Part shown: positions 44,903 through 53,898 of the stretch, piece after piece
How positions within the stretch are numbered: the first letter of the stretch is position 1
How the letters are laid out: each line of letters starts with the position of its first letter
Source: Legionella sp.
GTDB lineage: Bacteria > Pseudomonadota > Gammaproteobacteria > Legionellales > Legionellaceae
Direction of reading: 5' to 3'
NCBI GenBank assembly: GCA_030680075.1
Contig: JAUXWR010000540.1
Location: forward strand, 88,358 to 152,357
DNA: 64,000 nucleotides
Translations under genes and position numbers: made by a program
The notes under the pieces: generated by a model
Told to the model about the DNA's origin: nothing
What the model saw: the letters and a program-made list of their open reading frames with translations, nothing else
The model's database searches: none

Positions 44903-44922
44903 TTAGACGCGGAACGGAGAAA
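44611..44922. repeat. Tandem repeat array of 61-64 bp units plus an inverted copy
   Basis: Four direct units begin GTAGGG at 44674, 44738, 44800 and 44861 (spacing 64, 62 and 61). Each contains a REP core (GGGTGGGCAAAGAAGCGAGA, GCGACGTGCCCACC) and a segment like CAGGGATCAGACGTGAAACG with GAGTCT. An inverted partial core lies at 44611-44648. The core matches the element at 9360-9396. The second segment corresponds to the last codons and stop of the adjacent ankyrin gene (44903-44922). Confidence 0.88.
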
Positions 44923-46117
44923 ACAAAGACGCTGCATCTACTTTTTTCTCAGCAACGGTGATATTGCCGGAGAAAAAACTGTCTGGAGCTCGGCACTTTT
45001 GCCGATAATCTTCAGTTGCTTCTTCTATCCCACTCACCCATTTAGAGTTAACTACTTTTGCCAGACGCAAAGGGGTTCGTCCGCAATTATCTCGATGCAA
45101 TAGATTGGCTCCTGCCTCCACTAATACCTTTAGCCTATCGGAAAAGCCTTTTGGTGTCTGGTAAGGATGCATTACAAGAAAATGTACAGGAATTTCACCA
45201 TGGGCATTTGTTGCGTTTACATTGGCCCCATTTTCTATCAGAAAGCGAAGTAAATCAGGATGAGGGCCCTTTCCGTGCAAGACAGAATGTAAAACTGAAT
45301 TTTCACGACAACATTCCACTTGTGTTTTATCGCAAAGGGCATGAATATCTGCTTTGTTGGCTACCAATAAGCGTGCAATTTCCAGATCGTTTACGTTGTG
45401 TAGCGGTGTAAAACCATTTTGTCTGGAAGTGACACTTGCACCAGCTGTTAATAACAGCTGGGTAATCACAATATTATTAGCATTCACTGCTTCGTGCAAT
45501 GCAGTGCCTTCTTGAGTACCCATATAGGTTTTTAAATTATAGTCAACTTCAGCACCCGCCCGGAGCAGGAGCTTGACACAATCCACCTGCCCGTGTTTTG
45601 CAGCTATGTGCAGAAGGGACTTTCCAAGAAAATCCACTTCATGGAGTAATTCTCGATTATTTTCTATTAAAGTATGAAGTAAGTTAAGATCACCAGTTTT
45701 TGCCGCTTCAAAGGCTCGGCTAACCTGCTTATATCGAATGTAGCCGTCTATTAGTGTTGGGTTAATGGGTCTGTCAATTGCCAATTTTCTATTACGATCC
45801 AGAATCTCTTGAACAGTATTGATAAGGTCTTGAGGCAGGTTATCTTTATTGTAACTCAGGGTAGTAATGCTTTGATTATTTTGCAACGCCCTTATTAGGT
45901 CAAGACAGAACGCTTCATCAATGGCGTTGTAATCGATACTGAGAGAAGTCAACGTATGGTTTTGTTCAATGGCCGTACAAAATTCTTGCCTATCTGCTGG
46001 ATTCAAAGAATCCAATTGATCGCTTTGCAAGATAAGTTTAGTGCAAGATGATTCGTTTTTTTTTAATTGTGTGAGTAATTCACTATATGTTAGAGATAGA
46101 TCTGAAAAATCACGCAT
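44903..46117 (-). CDS. LRR-ankyrin repeat protein; candidate effector
   Basis: In this 404-residue protein, residues about 15-90 are LRR-like (LTSLSIDYNAIDEAFCLDLI, SITTLSYNKDNLPQDLI). From about 115 on there are six to seven ankyrin repeats (KSLLHIAAKHGQVDCVKLLL, GTALHEAVNANNIVITQLLL, NGFTPLHNVNDLEIARLLV, LLRFLIENGANVNATNAHGE, LKVLVEAGANLLHRDNCGRT). No signal peptide or membrane helix is seen. AAGGTGG lies five to six bases before the ATG at 46117. Ankyrin proteins of Legionella are frequent Dot/Icm substrates; that role is inferred here. The last codons are shared with the repeat array. Confidence 0.85.
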   Translation of the reverse strand: MRDFSDLSLTYSELLTQLKKNESSCTKLILQSDQLDSLNPADRQEFCTAIEQNHTLTSLSIDYNAIDEAFCLDLIRALQNNQSITTLSYNKDNLPQDLINTVQEILDRNRKLAIDRPINPTLIDGYIRYKQVSRAFEAAKTGDLNLLHTLIENNRELLHEVDFLGKSLLHIAAKHGQVDCVKLLLRAGAEVDYNLKTYMGTQEGTALHEAVNANNIVITQLLLTAGASVTSRQNGFTPLHNVNDLEIARLLVANKADIHALCDKTQVECCRENSVLHSVLHGKGPHPDLLRFLIENGANVNATNAHGEIPVHFLVMHPYQTPKGFSDRLKVLVEAGANLLHRDNCGRTPLRLAKVVNSKWVSGIEEATEDYRQKCRAPDSFFSGNITVAEKKVDAASLFSPFRV

Positions 46118-46201
46118 AAAGACCACCTTATCTGAATTATAAAGAAAAGGATGGTATGTTAATCACTTATCTAAATCAATTGTCAGAGCCAGACGATGCC
46201 C

Positions 46202-47635
46202 TTATATTAATGCGTGCGTTTTCCGTTGATAGATATCATCAAAGCGCTGAATATCATCTTCACCCAAATAATGACCACTCTGAACCTCAATGACATAAAG
46301 GGGTTCGAGTCCTGGGTTTGATAAACGGTGCTTTGTTTGTTGGGGTATATAGGTTGATTGGTTTACGGTCAGGCGGATTAAATCCTCCCCATTGATAATT
46401 TCCGCCTCACCACCAACGACCACCCAATGCTCGGCGCGATGCTGATGCATTTGCAAGGATAATTTTGCTCCGGGTTTGACCATCAGGCGTTTTACTTTAA
46501 AGAAAGCGCCTTCAGCGAGAATCTCATAATAACCCCAGGGGCGAGCGACGCGCAGATGATCATCTATCAACTGGCGGTGGTTTTTGCTAATACTGTTAAC
46601 CAGATTTTTTACTTGTTGTGAATAACGCTTGTCAGCAACTAATACCGCGTCTGCTGTAGCGACAATAATTTGATCGTGGATGCCCATAGTAGTGACCAGG
46701 GTATGCTCGCTTCGAATAAGGCAGTTAAAGCTATCTTCGGCGATGACATTGCCGCTTAAGGCATTTCCCTGCTCATCAAGCGCGTTGGCATCGGCTACAG
46801 CACTCCAGCAACCTAAATCACTCCAGGCTATGTCGATGGGAATAACGGCCGCTTTAGTCGTATTTTCCATCAATGCATAATCGATGGATTCGCTGCGGCA
46901 TTGTGAAAATGCCTGGGCGTCAAGTCTTATGAAATCATGATGATGATAGGCCTTGCCAAGGGCGTCCTTACTGTCTTTAGCAATATCGGGCGCCAGGCGT
47001 TCCAATTCGTCAAGATACACGCCAGCGCGGCAGACAAACATGCCACTATTCCAGAAATAATTCCCTTGAGCCACCATTGTTTCGGCGGTTTGTATATCAG
47101 GCTTTTCGCGAAAACGAGTGATCCGATGGGCGCCATTTGTCAGCGGCAGGCCTGCTTCAATATAGCCGTAACCTGTTTTGGGGCTATCCGGTTTAATGCC
47201 AAAAGTGACAATTAATTCTTCGTCTGCGGCAAGCTTTGCGCCAGCTAGCATATACTCCTGCCAGAGGTGTTGATCCGCTATCCAGTGATCAGACGGGAGA
47301 ATCAGCATTATGGCGTCACGCCCGACTGTTTCGAGAAGAAAATGAGCCGCACTCGCAATGGCTGGAGCTGTGTTGCGTGCGCAGGGTTCAAGAATATAAG
47401 TAATAGGGAGGGTTGATGATTGCAACTGTTCCTGACAGAGAAAATAATGCGCATCGTTACTGACAACAAGCGCTTTGTTGCCATTTAAACCTTGGGCGCG
47501 CTCCATTGTTTGTTGTAATAGAGATAACTCGCCTTGCAGGCATAAAAACTGTTTGGGGAAATTTTTACGCGATAAAGGCCACAGTCGCGTACCAGAGCCA
47601 CCGGCCAGTATAATCGGAAAAAGGGAAGTGGACAT
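46202..47635 (-). CDS. manC: Mannose-1-phosphate guanylyltransferase / mannose-6-phosphate isomerase
   Basis: This 477-residue bifunctional enzyme has an N-terminal nucleotidyltransferase (ILAGGSGTRLWPLSRKNFPK, ILPSDHWIA, GYGYIEAG, ENTTKAAVIPIDIAWSDLGC) and a C-terminal cupin isomerase domain (VKRLMVKPGAKLSLQMHQHR, AEHWVVVGGEAEI). It makes GDP-mannose for surface glycans. The start at 47635 (MSTSLFPIILAGG) matches the family; the frame to 47665 adds unlikely residues. No other sugar-nucleotide gene is adjacent. Confidence 0.95.
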   Translation of the reverse strand: MSTSLFPIILAGGSGTRLWPLSRKNFPKQFLCLQGELSLLQQTMERAQGLNGNKALVVSNDAHYFLCQEQLQSSTLPITYILEPCARNTAPAIASAAHFLLETVGRDAIMLILPSDHWIADQHLWQEYMLAGAKLAADEELIVTFGIKPDSPKTGYGYIEAGLPLTNGAHRITRFREKPDIQTAETMVAQGNYFWNSGMFVCRAGVYLDELERLAPDIAKDSKDALGKAYHHHDFIRLDAQAFSQCRSESIDYALMENTTKAAVIPIDIAWSDLGCWSAVADANALDEQGNALSGNVIAEDSFNCLIRSEHTLVTTMGIHDQIIVATADAVLVADKRYSQQVKNLVNSISKNHRQLIDDHLRVARPWGYYEILAEGAFFKVKRLMVKPGAKLSLQMHQHRAEHWVVVGGEAEIINGEDLIRLTVNQSTYIPQQTKHRLSNPGLEPLYVIEVQSGHYLGEDDIQRFDDIYQRKTHALI

Positions 47636-47842
47636 CACAATCCATGGCAGCAAATAAAGCCGCAATTTTACCAGTATTTTTGCAACATAGGCAATAATGA
47701 TGAAAGTTTGATGAAATGTTGAATGACAAATTTATTAAAATAGCATTTACATTTTTGTTACAACATGTTGAACATTATTATTTCACCCGGAAAGATTGTT
47801 TGTTATCATTCAGGCGATTTTTAACCCATGGAGTCAAAATTT

Positions 47843-48373
47843 ATGATAAATTTTATGCGTAGACATTGGATGCTGTTTTCAGCTTTGGGTATTGCTGCTT
47901 TCGCGGCCGGAATAACAGGTTTAGTTGTTGGATTGGCCCCTGTATTACCTATCCTGACGGGTGCTACAATTTTAGGTTTTGCGCCGTTTGCTTTTCTCGC
48001 TACAATGTCAGTCGCCGTCGCCGCTATTGTTGTAGCTAGTATTACAGCAGCTGTTGTATTGGCAGCAGCTATTGCCTTCAATGTTCTTTATTCCATTACC
48101 AGGAAGTTGGATAAATTACTGACGCCTCCAAAACCATATGAAGTGATTGCGGCGGTTACTCCCATTGCTGACGACGCTAAGAATTCTTCTAGCTCCTGGA
48201 GTAAATTAAAAGCCTTTTTGTGTTGTGGCGAACCTTCTAAAGACGACAACAATAGTGACGCTCTACAATCTTCCAATGCTAATGCTTCTTACTCTAGCCC
48301 ACTAATTTCCTCTCAACAGAGTGTTTTGCTTGAAAACGATGAGCAGAGCGAGAGCAATTACACGAGAGTATAG
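47843..48373 (+). CDS. Hypothetical small membrane protein
   Basis: This protein has 176 residues from the ATG at 47843 (GGAG nine bases upstream) or 181 from 47828. Two long Ala/Val-rich hydrophobic stretches (LFSALGIAAFAAGITGLVVG; AVAAIVVASITAAVVLAAAI) form a probable hairpin in a membrane. A Ser/Asn-rich soluble tail contains KAFLCCGEPSKDDNN. I do not recognise a family. The adjacent Cys pair and polar tail recall lipidated eukaryotic-membrane proteins, but this is only a resemblance. A good terminator follows. Confidence 0.6.
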   Translation: MINFMRRHWMLFSALGIAAFAAGITGLVVGLAPVLPILTGATILGFAPFAFLATMSVAVAAIVVASITAAVVLAAAIAFNVLYSITRKLDKLLTPPKPYEVIAAVTPIADDAKNSSSSWSKLKAFLCCGEPSKDDNNSDALQSSNANASYSSPLISSQQSVLLENDEQSESNYTRV

Positions 48374-48390
48374 ATTTAATCTTCTTATGT

Positions 48391-48413
48391 GCGGCTACGG
48401 CCGCGTTTTTTTT
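48391..48413 (+). terminator. Rho-independent terminator
   Basis: GCGGC (48391-48395), loop TACG, GCCGC (48400-48404), one G, then eight T (48406-48413). TACG is a stable-type tetraloop. It ends transcription of the small membrane-protein gene 18 bases after its stop and before metG. Confidence 0.8.
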
Positions 48414-48506
48414 ACCTCCCAAATTTTCATCACAACCATCACAGCAGAAGCTTTTATCGCATAAATGCGATATAATTTGCCGTTTTTATCGTTTAGGCAG
48501 CCCTTC

Positions 48507-50519
48507 ATGAGCACCGTTCGCAAAATATTGGTAACCAGCGCACTTCCCTATGCTAATGGTCATTTGCATTTAGGCCATCTGGTTGAGCATATCCAAACCG
48601 ATGTTTGGGTGCGTACGCACAAAATGCTCGGAAATCAATGTATAAGTGTATGCGGGGATGATGCCCATGGCACGCCCATCATGCTTAAAGCCGAACAAAT
48701 GGGCATAACGCCTGAGGCATTAACAGCCGAAATGCAACAAAGCCACGAACAGGATTTTGCAGGTTTTGCCATTGCTTATGATTGCTATCACACCACTCAC
48801 TCCAGTGAAAATAAGGCACTGGCTTCCACTATCTATGAGCGCTTGCAAGCGAATGGCGATATTATTAAAAAAACTATCCGCCAGGCCTATGATCCGGTTA
48901 AGGCCATGTTTTTGCCGGACCGGTATGTAAAAGGGACCTGTCCTAAATGTGGAGCACTTGATCAATACGGTGATAACTGTGAAGCCTGTGGCGCTACTTA
49001 TACACCTACTGATTTGATTGACCCGGTCTCCGTTATTTCCGGTGCCAAGCCCATTGATAAAGAGTCAGAGCATTATTTCTTTGATCTGCCTCGTTACGAG
49101 CAACTCCTGAAAGAATGGACGCGTAACGGGCATTTGCAAACAGAAGTCGCTAATAAGCTCGATGAATGGTTTGCCGCAGGCTTGAAACAATGGGATATTT
49201 CGCGCGACGCACCCTATTTTGGTTTTCCCATTCCAGGCACGACGGACAAATATTTTTACGTATGGCTTGATGCGCCAATCGGCTATATGGCCAGTTTTAA
49301 AAAATACTGCGACTTGACCAATACCTCTTTCGACGAATTTTGGGGTAAGGATTCTACGGCGGAACTTTATCATTTTGTCGGTAAAGATATTGTTTATTTC
49401 CATGCATTATTTTGGCCGGCGATGCTGGCGGGGAGTGGTCATCGCTTGCCGACGGCAATTTACACTCATGGCTTTTTAACGGTAGATGGACAAAAAATGT
49501 CCAAGTCGCGAGGTACCTTTATCGAGGCTCGCACGTATCTTCGCCATCTTCATCCTGAATATTTACGGTATTATTTTGCAGCCAAGCTTAATGGGCGTGT
49601 GGATGATCTGGATTTGAATTTTGATGATTTTGTCAATCGCGTTAATGCCGATCTCGTGGGCAAGGTCGTCAATATTGCCAGTCGTTGCGCGGGCTTTATA
49701 AACAAGCGTTTTGATAATGTATTGGCACCTGCGTTGAGCGAGCCGGCTCTTTATGCAGAAATCTTAAGCGCACGCGAAGCAATTATTGAGGCTTACCTGC
49801 AACGAGATTACGCGCGTGCTATTCGCCAGATTATGGACTGTGCTGATCGAGTCAATCAATATATCGATACCAATAAACCCTGGGTTTTAGCCAAAGATGC
49901 AGAGCGCATGACTGAGGTGCAAGCAATTTGTACCATGGGGCTTAATCTCTTTCGCCTTTTAATCACTTACCTGAAACCGGTATTACCTTTAATGGCGGCT
50001 CAATCTGAAACATTTTTAAACTGCGAGCCTCTTACCTGGCAAGCCCTGAACATACCATTACTCAATCACTCGATAGCAACGTTTATACCGTTAATGGTGC
50101 GTGTTGAGCGAGATAAGATAGAGGCAATGCTCACGGATACTAAAACGTTGTTAGCGCCTGGCGTAAAGGAGACCCCCGTGCAAACTGATAAAATGGCAGA
50201 CATTACCATCGACGATTTCAGCAAAATTGATTTGCGGGTAGCTAAAATTATCGCTGCAGAAGCAGTTGAAGGCGCTGATAAATTAATTCGCTTGCAACTG
50301 GATTTGGGGGATAATCAAAAGCAAGTATTCGCGGGTATTAAATCGGCATACGTTCCGGCTGATTTGGTAGGGCGTCTCACAGTGATGGTCGCGAACTTAG
50401 CCCCACGCACTATGCGTTTTGGCGTTTCTGAAGGAATGGTGCTTGCGGCAGGCGATGGTAAGGGGATTTTTCTGTTACAACCTGATGCAGGGGCTTTACC
50501 CGGAATGAAAGTAAAATGA
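48507..50519 (+). CDS. metG: Methionyl-tRNA synthetase
   Basis: This 670-residue class I synthetase has the HIGH-type motif in [17 protein letters not shown], a zinc knuckle ([18 protein letters not shown]), KMSKS in [16 protein letters not shown] and a C-terminal tRNA-binding (OB-fold) domain ([20 protein letters not shown]) that promotes dimerisation. The start at 48507 ([18 protein letters not shown]) is the usual MetG start; the frame to 48465 is leader. The stop overlaps rnfB by four bases (ATGA). Confidence 0.97.
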   Translation: MSTVRKILVTSALPYANGHLHLGHLVEHIQTDVWVRTHKMLGNQCISVCGDDAHGTPIMLKAEQMGITPEALTAEMQQSHEQDFAGFAIAYDCYHTTHSSENKALASTIYERLQANGDIIKKTIRQAYDPVKAMFLPDRYVKGTCPKCGALDQYGDNCEACGATYTPTDLIDPVSVISGAKPIDKESEHYFFDLPRYEQLLKEWTRNGHLQTEVANKLDEWFAAGLKQWDISRDAPYFGFPIPGTTDKYFYVWLDAPIGYMASFKKYCDLTNTSFDEFWGKDSTAELYHFVGKDIVYFHALFWPAMLAGSGHRLPTAIYTHGFLTVDGQKMSKSRGTFIEARTYLRHLHPEYLRYYFAAKLNGRVDDLDLNFDDFVNRVNADLVGKVVNIASRCAGFINKRFDNVLAPALSEPALYAEILSAREAIIEAYLQRDYARAIRQIMDCADRVNQYIDTNKPWVLAKDAERMTEVQAICTMGLNLFRLLITYLKPVLPLMAAQSETFLNCEPLTWQALNIPLLNHSIATFIPLMVRVERDKIEAMLTDTKTLLAPGVKETPVQTDKMADITIDDFSKIDLRVAKIIAAEAVEGADKLIRLQLDLGDNQKQVFAGIKSAYVPADLVGRLTVMVANLAPRTMRFGVSEGMVLAAGDGKGIFLLQPDAGALPGMKVK

Positions 50520-51130
50520 AAGCAGATGTAAAAACAATTGATGCGCTTTTACCCCAAACTCAATGTGGAGAATGCGGCTTTTCTGGTTGTATGCCTTACG
50601 CCGAAGCCTTGGCACAAGGGAGTGCTTCTATTGATAAATGCCCGCCAGGTGGCGTCGCCACGGTTAAAGCCCTGGCAGATTTATTAAACATTGATTCCAC
50701 GCCTTACTTAAATGAAGCAAAAGCCAACACGCGCGCCCCATCACTGGCGTCCATCCGCGAGGCTGAGTGCATTGGTTGTACAAAATGCATCGCGGCCTGT
50801 CCCGTTGATGCCATTATTGGTAGTGGTAAACGAATGCATGCCATTATTACCACGGAATGCACAGGTTGTGGATTATGTGTAGAGCCGTGTCCTGTTGATT
50901 GTATTGAACTTTTACCATTACCCGCCCCTGTTTATGACAAAGATACCGTGCGTGCGCGTTTTAAGGCGCGGCAAATTCGACAATTGCGTGAAGAGCATGA
51001 GGAGCAGCAACGTTACCGGGAGAAGCGACAGTTAGCGGCTGAAACGGCTGATAGCAAACAAGACATACAAGCAAAGCAAGCTTATATCCTGCAAGCTCTT
51101 GCCCGTGTTGCCAGTAAAAAAAGCCCATGA
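50516..51130 (+). CDS. rnfB: RnfB/RsxB-like iron-sulfur protein
   Basis: This 204-residue protein has the RnfB N-terminal 4Fe-4S domain ([26 protein letters not shown]) and two ferredoxin clusters ([36 protein letters not shown]), then a charged tail ([20 protein letters not shown]). Unlike canonical RnfB it lacks the N-terminal membrane helix, and no other rnf gene is present. It is coupled to metG and overlaps nth. An electron-transfer role is secure by family, but the partner is not known. Confidence 0.9.
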   Translation: MKADVKTIDALLPQTQCGECGFSGCMPYAEALAQGSASIDKCPPGGVATVKALADLLNIDSTPYLNEAKANTRAPSLASIREAECIGCTKCIAACPVDAIIGSGKRMHAIITTECTGCGLCVEPCPVDCIELLPLPAPVYDKDTVRARFKARQIRQLREEHEEQQRYREKRQLAAETADSKQDIQAKQAYILQALARVASKKSP

Positions 51131-51765
51131 ATAAAGCAACTCGGCGTTTGATTTTTGAACGTTTTCGCGCCGAAAACCCGCACCCGACCACCGAGCTATT
51201 ATTTAACTCCCCCTTTGAGTTGTTAATTGCGGTAATGCTCTCTGCACAGGCAACGGACGTGAGTGTTAACAAAGCGACCGCAACATTATATAAAATAGCC
51301 AATACACCTCAAGCCATATTGAATTTGGGCGAAGAAGGGCTTAAAAATCACATTAAGACCATCGGTCTTTTTAATACTAAAGCCCGAAATGTAATTAAAA
51401 CATGTCAGATACTGCAAGATTTATACAATGGGCTGGTTCCTGATACAAGAGCCGCGCTGGAAGCACTGCCGGGCGTGGGGCGAAAAACAGCAAACGTTGT
51501 ATTAAATACCGCATTTGGCCAGCCTACAATGGCGGTAGATACCCATATTTTCCGTGTTGCCAATCGTACGGGTATCGCGCGTGGTAAAACGCCCTTAGCG
51601 GTGGAATTAGGCTTGCTTAAAAACATCGACAAAGAATTTCTGCACGATGCCCATCACTGGTTAATCTTGCACGGACGTTATGTTTGTACCGCGCGCAAAC
51701 CCCATTGCCCTGATTGTCCCATTCGGGATCTTTGTGAGTATAAATTTAAAACCCAAGAAATATAG
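51127..51765 (+). CDS. nth: Endonuclease III
   Basis: This 212-residue DNA glycosylase/AP-lyase has [19 protein letters not shown], the helix-hairpin-helix with catalytic Lys ([18 protein letters not shown]), the catalytic Asp in [15 protein letters not shown] and a 4Fe-4S cluster motif Cys-x6-Cys-x2-Cys-x5-Cys ([17 protein letters not shown]). It removes oxidised pyrimidines. It follows rnfB with a four-base overlap, an order seen in other gammaproteobacteria where nth ends the rnf cluster. Confidence 0.97.
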   Translation: MNKATRRLIFERFRAENPHPTTELLFNSPFELLIAVMLSAQATDVSVNKATATLYKIANTPQAILNLGEEGLKNHIKTIGLFNTKARNVIKTCQILQDLYNGLVPDTRAALEALPGVGRKTANVVLNTAFGQPTMAVDTHIFRVANRTGIARGKTPLAVELGLLKNIDKEFLHDAHHWLILHGRYVCTARKPHCPDCPIRDLCEYKFKTQEI

Positions 51766-51916
51766 GGCGTATCATCATCTAAATGGGTGTCTGGGACGAA
51801 CGTATTAAAACGACCCCCTCATATTCAAGACACCAAACTCTCCGTAAAAAAAACTGACGGATCTGGTAATTTGTAATCATTCACCATAGAATAAATTTCC
51901 GATTTTGCAGGAGAGC

Positions 51917-53743
51917 ATGATGGGTTGGTGGAGTAATATTAAGGGATGGGGAATGCAAGGCGTAAAAGGTATTGGCCGTTTTGCTTTCGACACAACTTTA
52001 TACATGATTGAGTTGCTAGCGGTCGCACCACTTAAAGCCGGCAATAAAATAATTGACCATGATAAAACCCGAAGGTTGGCGAGCCATGTTGGGCGGGTAG
52101 CCATGACAGATATTTTGCCCCTGGTTGCGTTCGGTTATTTTACTGGTTATGTTGTGGAGTTATTGGAGCGTCAGGTTCAATATCTTGAGGAAGAAAATCA
52201 GGAGCAGTCCCTTGTAAATGCCTACCTTGTTTTGCAGACGAGTATCGCCGTGGTACGTGCTATCAATATCATCTATCAAACGCGCATGGGGATAAGGTCG
52301 GTTATTCACCTGGCTGCGCTAAATCTTGAAAGCCCCAGTGCTTTTGCTCAAATTAATGACAATAATAATAAAAGGACTGTGTGTGAAGAGCAAGAATGTA
52401 ACTTTCAACGAAGGCTTCTGGGAGCGGTACGTAATGAGTTTTCTTATTACTCAACAGAAATAGCACTCGCTGTACTTAGACAAGCGCCGGGGGGTAGTGT
52501 TATTGCGCCAATAGTAAAAGTGTATCATCGCGGTGGTTATGTCATAAGCATAATTTTTGTACCCTTGTGTAACAGACATCAAGTAACTTATAGAATAGAA
52601 AATCCCGCTCTGGTTGTCGCTTTAGGCTTAACCCAGGCCTTGTTATCGGCTCTGGTCAGCTATGCTATTGAGTTTACTACGGGTGTTCCCGCTACCTTTT
52701 ATGCATCTTATGTTGATCAAATTACAATGCTCATATCTATCGGGAACGCCACACAGTTGCCTTTGCCCTTTCCTGTTGCAGAATCAAAAAAACCTATCGT
52801 CGATCCTGCTGTGGCTCTTCAATATGTCCTTGGAGTGTCTTTTGATACCGTTGCTAAAGGCATCAAAGCACAAATACCGCAAATAGTAAAAATATTAAAA
52901 ATTTTCTTTAAGCAACCTCCTTCAGACATTCCCTGGGGAGCTATCTTTTCATTGTTAGAGCGGATATGGGGGCATCCTTTTGCCAGGCAGATAGAGGCGA
53001 TTTGTCTACCTTACCTGGTACGAAGCGTTGACGGATTTAAGAAAGACCCAATCATCGAACCTAATTGGGAAGAGTATCGCCTTGCTCTGATATGGGTGAT
53101 AGAAATAATTAAACAAGTTAGTAACGATTATTCTCTGGTAATTAATTTGGCGAAACGGGATCCTAAACTAGCCGCCGATGCATTAAGCCGTCTATTTGGT
53201 TTGAATAAACCACTCACCGAATTATTAATAAATTTAATTGGTAATCCTGATTTCATGGAGAGATTGAGAGAGTTTGGGCATCAATTGGAAGCGATGCCAG
53301 CCGGCGATGCGTCATCTATCACGCCAAATCCTGACTCTACACCATTACGAAATCCGAGCATAATGGGGCTGGAGATTACTGAGGTTGAGGAGCTTGTAAT
53401 AGAAAACCCAGGTTTGCCTGCCAGTGAAGTTATCTCTCCATTACCGTCACAAGAATTCAGCACTTTCCCTTCTCCGAGTGAAGTTATAGGCGGACACTCT
53501 AAACTCACCTTTTTTGCTCCGGTGGGCCCAGATGAGGAATCGAGAGCATTGGTTGTTATTCCTGACGATGCACCTAAGCTACCCTCAAAGAAAAAGCAGA
53601 GCTCCAAAAAAAGTGTATACACTAGTTCGGATGTAATTTTCCGCCCCCTCGCTCAAAAGAGTGCGGGTATATCAGAAAGAGATGTCTTTAATTTTAATAT
53701 AGGGGGAAATAGTTACAGGAGTAGTTCATCCATTATTAATTGA
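51917..53743 (+). CDS. Hypothetical 608-residue protein, candidate effector
   Basis: I do not recognise this family. From the ATG at 51917 (CAGGAGAG five bases upstream) the product begins MMGWWSNIKGWGMQGVKGIG. Possible membrane segments lie around 60-80 (MTDILPLVAFGYFTGYVVEL) and 235-260 (LVVALGLTQALLSALVSYAI). A long helical soluble region (270-460) and a Pro/Ser-rich tail ending NSYRSSSSIIN follow. No catalytic motif stands out. Its lone position between nth and a transporter and its Ser-rich polar C-terminus fit a Legionella-type effector, which is inference. Confidence 0.65.
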   Translation: MMGWWSNIKGWGMQGVKGIGRFAFDTTLYMIELLAVAPLKAGNKIIDHDKTRRLASHVGRVAMTDILPLVAFGYFTGYVVELLERQVQYLEEENQEQSLVNAYLVLQTSIAVVRAINIIYQTRMGIRSVIHLAALNLESPSAFAQINDNNNKRTVCEEQECNFQRRLLGAVRNEFSYYSTEIALAVLRQAPGGSVIAPIVKVYHRGGYVISIIFVPLCNRHQVTYRIENPALVVALGLTQALLSALVSYAIEFTTGVPATFYASYVDQITMLISIGNATQLPLPFPVAESKKPIVDPAVALQYVLGVSFDTVAKGIKAQIPQIVKILKIFFKQPPSDIPWGAIFSLLERIWGHPFARQIEAICLPYLVRSVDGFKKDPIIEPNWEEYRLALIWVIEIIKQVSNDYSLVINLAKRDPKLAADALSRLFGLNKPLTELLINLIGNPDFMERLREFGHQLEAMPAGDASSITPNPDSTPLRNPSIMGLEITEVEELVIENPGLPASEVISPLPSQEFSTFPSPSEVIGGHSKLTFFAPVGPDEESRALVVIPDDAPKLPSKKKQSSKKSVYTSSDVIFRPLAQKSAGISERDVFNFNIGGNSYRSSSSIIN

Positions 53744-53898
53744 TGGTAATCTCATTGCAGGCCAGATTAGTGAGAGTGTACTCGGGAAATGCCAGCTATC
53801 AATTTTAGGGCTGATTCGTAAAGGTTTGCCAAAAGAATGTTTACAATGTAATATTGCTGAACAATTTAGGCTCTTTATTTTGATAAACTGGTTCAAGA

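Noticed and set aside
44611..44922. Possible CRISPR array
   Set aside because: The 61-64 bp units are repeated over their full length with no unique spacers, and no cas gene is near.
44527..44937. 136-codon open frame on the minus strand across the repeat array
   Set aside because: It is made of the repeated unit read through, with no ribosome site of its own and Arg/Ser-rich repeat peptides; treated as non-coding.
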